A stretch of 64,000 bases of DNA, taken from assembly GCF_000745485.1 (NCBI RefSeq), contig NZ_KN050694.1:102216-166215 (forward strand), given 5' to 3'. The stretch's first letter is position 1. Every line of letters starts with the position of its first letter. The notes beneath the pieces were generated by a model. That model was given only the letters and a program-made list of their open reading frames with translations, had not been told where the DNA came from and did no database searches. The translations under genes were made by a program, and so were the position numbers. Source of the stretch: Methanobacterium veterum. Lineage in GTDB: Archaea; Methanobacteriota; Methanobacteria; Methanobacteriales; Methanobacteriaceae. This document shows, piece after piece, positions 60,705-64,000 of the stretch.

Positions 60705-61805
60705 ATGAATGAATCCCGGCATTACCTCCAGATAGATATTTTAAAGGCTTTGGCGATAATATCTGTTATTGTCATTCATACCATACCGCCAAACATGGTA
60801 AAACATCCAGTATCTATTTTCCTTATTTACCAAGCAGTTCCTGTATTTTTTGTTTTAATGGCTGTAAATGCATTGATGTCATTTAAAAGGCGTAATTACA
60901 CTATTTTATCATCTATTTATCCGAACTATTTAAAAAGCCGATTTGAAAGGATAGTATATCCCTTAATTGTAGTGTGGATATTGTCTTTGGTTATTGCGGT
61001 TCTGCTTAATAAGGAGATATATATTGGTACAATGACATTGATTGGTTATATGCCTTTGTCTGGCCCGGGTAATTATTTTATATCAATATTGCTTCAGTTT
61101 GTGTTATTATTTCCAATTTTATACTGGTTATATAAATATAATCCAAAATATGTGTTAATTGCAGGTTTTATTCTTAATTTTGCCTTTGAAGTATTAGCAA
61201 CTCAAACACCGGTGTTAGGTAATAATTCGTACTGGTATAGGGCATGTATTTTAAGATATTTATTTTTAATAGTATTGGGAATGTGGTTAGTGGATAATTT
61301 TGAACCCGCACATTTAAAATCACTGATTAAAAGAAAAAATCTATTAATTGGTTTAGTTGTGAGTATTCTATATATAACTGGAGTTTCAATATTTTCGTTG
61401 AAGTTTCCATATTTCCAGGGTTCATGGCAGCCCCAGACTGTCTTATCATTTTTTTATCCACTATTTTTGTGTGCATTGGGGATAAAGTATTTGCCTTCTG
61501 TTTCAAATCGTGTTTGGAACAGTTTCAGAGTTGTAGGTAAAGCATCATACCATATTTTTCTTGTACAAATGTTGTTTTTTGTTTCAGGGTTGCAGTTAAT
61601 CATTTTTGATTTAAATTTGCAGAATGTTTTGCTTATCAAAATTTTAGTGGTGTCTATTATTAATGTTCTTATTTTAGTAGGTTTAGGGCTGTTATTTTAT
61701 TATATGGACTCAAAAATAGCATTTGTATTTAACCACTGTTTTTCGGGGACTTATAATTTATATAAAACAGGGCTATTATTTTATAACAGGAAGTTAAGGG
61801 GATAA
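60705..61805 (+). CDS. acyltransferase-3-family membrane protein
   Basis: 366 residues with ten or so TM helices. N-terminal LQIDILKALAIISVIVIHTI holds the family's His near the first helix (D-I-L-K-A...VIHT). Acylates sugars at the membrane. Divergent from neuA; likely modifies the glycan of this locus. Confidence 0.85.
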   Translation: MNESRHYLQIDILKALAIISVIVIHTIPPNMVKHPVSIFLIYQAVPVFFVLMAVNALMSFKRRNYTILSSIYPNYLKSRFERIVYPLIVVWILSLVIAVLLNKEIYIGTMTLIGYMPLSGPGNYFISILLQFVLLFPILYWLYKYNPKYVLIAGFILNFAFEVLATQTPVLGNNSYWYRACILRYLFLIVLGMWLVDNFEPAHLKSLIKRKNLLIGLVVSILYITGVSIFSLKFPYFQGSWQPQTVLSFFYPLFLCALGIKYLPSVSNRVWNSFRVVGKASYHIFLVQMLFFVSGLQLIIFDLNLQNVLLIKILVVSIINVLILVGLGLLFYYMDSKIAFVFNHCFSGTYNLYKTGLLFYNRKLRG

Positions 61806-61812
61806 ATCTATT

Positions 61813-61893
61813 AATGGAAGGATATGGGTTTTACATGATGCACCTAAAGAAGTGGGAGATTTACACATTAATCAGTATGGTCTTGTTAAATGA
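61813..61893 (+). pseudogene. possible gene remnant
   Basis: Frame reading GRIWVLHDAPKEVGDLHI, then NQYGLVK and stop, looks protein-like but has no start or RBS. Perhaps the 3' end of a lost gene. Weak evidence. Confidence 0.2.
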
Positions 61894-61916
61894 TCATTGC
61901 ATTTATGGTCTAAAAA

Positions 61917-63725
61917 TTACTTTTCATTCTTTTTATTTACTAAATCAAGAACAACGTTCATTATCCTTTCAGAGGATTTACCATCTAACCCATAAACATA
62001 TTCATTCACGAATTTTTTTCTATTTTCAGACAGTTCTGCTGCAATTTTCGGGTTAAACACGTTAAGTATACCATCAGCTAATTCTTCTATATTTTTAACT
62101 TCCAGCGCTATTCCATCATCTACATACATAGATTTTTCATTTAAAAAATTAATGCACAGCAATGGTTTATCTAAAATAGCTGATTCTAACCCCACTGTAG
62201 ATGAAATTGTAATTATAACATCTGAAATGGCCAATAAATGCGATAAATTCTCATTTTTTGGCCTCACATATACTTTATCTGGGAATTTATCTTCCAAAAA
62301 TTTGTAGGATACGGGATCTTCATCAGGATGTGGTTTTACATAGATTAAAAATTTATCAAGCTTTTTATTTTTACCCATCTCTTCAATGGTTTCTAAATTA
62401 ATGCTTTTATAGGGTGCCTGTGTGGCAAAAAGAATAATTTTATTTTCTTTATCTTCAAAACTTAGCGCAGATTTTTTATGTTCATCAAATTCAGGTGATC
62501 CTGTAATTTCTATTTTTTCATCTTCAAATCCAAGTTCAAGCAGATATTCTCTACTGGAGTTTCCCCAGACGCATATTTTGTCGGATACTGGTTCTGGCAT
62601 TAAATTAACAAAGATCTCAGGTAAGCTGAAGAGGCCGTGCTGTATTTCAACAACAGGGATTTCCTGTTCTTTTGCAGGTAGAATACATGTTCTTGTAACT
62701 GTAGAACGGTCATCTCCCACAATTAAAATGTCTGGAGAAATTTCATGGATTAAATTGCGGGATAATCTTAATTTAAACAGTAAGTAAGGTAATCTATTTT
62801 CAAATAAGCTGTAAAATTCTCCTTTAAAGAGATCAATATCGTTTTTTTCATTTTTGAATGCTATATTAAGGTTTTCATCTGAAAATAATGTATCAAGCAT
62901 TATTTTAATATCTTCATTTTCTATCCATTTGGAATTAGTTTTAGAGATAGCTTCAACTTCAATGTCAAATGATTTAAGATCTTCCTCCTTGGAAATGAAA
63001 TAGAATTGAAATCCTTTATTTTCTGACATTTTTCTAATTACTGGAATTATATTTCTCAAATAGTTAATATAAACTGCATCTATCAGAATTATCTTTCCAG
63101 AAGGGGCATGTGGTTTTTTGGAGTATATATTGAGATCTTTTAGATAGTTTAAATCCCGATAATTCATCATGTCAACGATTTTATCCCGCGGTTTTCTGAA
63201 AATATTGGAATTTAAAAACTTTAATTGGACATCATGTTTTCTGGTTATATACTCTATTATTTTTCCAGTAGGTGAAGTTGAACTTTCAAAATAGATCGTT
63301 TCTGTTGTATCATCTGCAATATTTTCATAACTGGAGATTTTACTGTAGGTTTCATATAATTTAATGGCTATCTCATATTCAAAAATAGTTTTAATGTCAA
63401 TTCCATCGAAATATAATGATTTGCTAATTGTTTCATCCTGAAAAAGCCTGTTAACTATTTTTTTTACTTTTTTTGAGATAGATATCCCTTTAGTTCCGTC
63501 AGGTTTTAACTGGAAAGTGTTTTCAATTCCCTGACTTTTAAGAAAAGATAATATCTCCTTATCTGTAGAAAATATTTTCAATGAATTTTGCTGTGATAAT
63601 TTTTTTATTTTAGGAATAACAAATAATTTCAGTTCCTGAAACCGCACAAACTTTTCAATTGAGTATAAAGACCCTTTTCTAGTGTAAATTGGTTCTAAAA
63701 TAATATTAATTGTGTTACTGGCCAT
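61917..63725 (-). CDS. GT-B glycosyltransferase-like surface-polysaccharide protein
   Basis: 602 residues. The C-terminal half is like capsule/CDP-glycerol/polysialyltransferase-type GT-B domains: VVEIQHGLFS, then ICVWGNSSREYLLELG, LIYVKPHPDEDP and TISSTVGLESAILDKP. The N-terminal ~300 residues are less recognisable. Given the CMP-nonulosonate operon next door, it is a good candidate for the nonulosonate transferase; inference. RBS AGGTG fits the ATG. Confidence 0.7.
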   Translation of the reverse strand: MASNTINIILEPIYTRKGSLYSIEKFVRFQELKLFVIPKIKKLSQQNSLKIFSTDKEILSFLKSQGIENTFQLKPDGTKGISISKKVKKIVNRLFQDETISKSLYFDGIDIKTIFEYEIAIKLYETYSKISSYENIADDTTETIYFESSTSPTGKIIEYITRKHDVQLKFLNSNIFRKPRDKIVDMMNYRDLNYLKDLNIYSKKPHAPSGKIILIDAVYINYLRNIIPVIRKMSENKGFQFYFISKEEDLKSFDIEVEAISKTNSKWIENEDIKIMLDTLFSDENLNIAFKNEKNDIDLFKGEFYSLFENRLPYLLFKLRLSRNLIHEISPDILIVGDDRSTVTRTCILPAKEQEIPVVEIQHGLFSLPEIFVNLMPEPVSDKICVWGNSSREYLLELGFEDEKIEITGSPEFDEHKKSALSFEDKENKIILFATQAPYKSINLETIEEMGKNKKLDKFLIYVKPHPDEDPVSYKFLEDKFPDKVYVRPKNENLSHLLAISDVIITISSTVGLESAILDKPLLCINFLNEKSMYVDDGIALEVKNIEELADGILNVFNPKIAAELSENRKKFVNEYVYGLDGKSSERIMNVVLDLVNKKNEK

Positions 63726-63772
63726 CTAAACACCTGATGATACTTTGAAAGTTGATTATTTTTTAGTTTAGA

Positions 63773-64000
63773 GATATTTATTTTTTAGTTTAAAGATGTA
63801 AATTTATGTTATTGTATCTTCTTGTAAATAAGATATTTTTAGTTTGAAGATGCTGCATTGCTGCGTTATTTTTTGTATCTCATTGTAGGGGTATGTTTAT
63901 TAATTTAAGATTGTTATTCGTGTCTAACATTGTAAATTAGGTATTTTCATTAATTTGAAGATGTAAATTCATGTTTTTATACCCTCTTGTAAACTGCTAC
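63773..64000. repeat. degenerate 50-60-bp tandem repeats at the right edge
   Basis: About four units (from about 63773, 63831, 63891 and 63940). Each has TTA(A/G)TTTGAAGATG-like start, a variable middle, and a TTGTAAA-like end. Non-coding; may continue beyond the window. Confidence 0.55.

Noticed and set aside
63773..64000. CRISPR array at the right edge
   Set aside because: Units are degenerate along their length, with no constant repeat and variable spacer alternation.

Overview
The window is strongly AT-rich archaeal DNA from a methanogen, most likely a mesophilic Methanobacterium or close relative (Methanobacteriales). The reasons are two archaeal histone genes, the F430-biosynthesis NifH homologue CfbC, a thermonicotianamine-type synthase, methanogen families (DUF166, DUF371, DUF2115, DUF2206), TATA-box promoters, oligo-T terminators, and a tRNA without an encoded CCA end.

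Region 1 (1-17.1 kb) is dominated by metal, probably nickel or cobalt, handling. Three tandem units share about 500 bp of upstream DNA. They encode very large exported, membrane-anchored proteins with two FmdE-type HxHxC motifs each, and two small exported proteins predicted to start with His-Pro-Gly-His after signal-peptide cleavage. The third unit runs into a CbiM/NikM permease gene that appears to start at CTG, and a NikN-like partner. Next come decayed cbiO/nikO-like and nicotianamine-synthase-like remnants, an intact nicotianamine synthase gene, and a cytosolic FmdE protein. Two small paralogous proteins and a CBS-domain/cfbC operon follow. A 39-bp inverted repeat (TTATTACT-N23-AGTAATAA), always about 20 bp upstream of the TATA box, precedes five of these transcription units and ties them into one candidate regulon. 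This is the main discovery candidate of the window.

Region 2 (17.1-25 kb) holds two near-identical histone genes with conserved promoters, cysK, and a split gshF-like pair (glutamate-cysteine ligase plus an ATP-grasp ligase), which is unusual in a methanogen. It also has a stand-alone receiver-domain protein and long gene-poor stretches with hairpin repeats.

Region 3 (25-40.5 kb) starts with a two-gene exported pair resembling WxL/DUF916 surface systems. An eight-gene arsenic operon on the minus strand follows: arsR, a DGC-type zinc protein, thioredoxin-type arsC, DUF166, acr3, a Cys-rich iron-sulfur protein, a zinc ribbon and DUF2115. Then come a CDF metal exporter, a CaCA exchanger, and small proteins of mostly unknown function.

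Region 4 (40.8-64 kb) contains tRNA-Leu(GAG) and a large surface-glycan locus. It has two ArnT/PMT-like membrane glycosyltransferases, galU, a polyprenyl-phosphate-sugar-type GT2, three GT4 enzymes, a DUF2206 membrane protein and a flippase. A complete legionaminic-acid-type operon (neuA, neuB, neuC, acetyltransferase, legC, legB) runs on the minus strand, followed by an acyltransferase and a large GT-B enzyme. The cluster probably builds and exports a nonulosonate-decorated surface glycan or protein glycan.

Short perfect palindromes of 15-25 nt, usually in groups, are scattered through the window in intergenic DNA. In two places they sit in frame inside genes.
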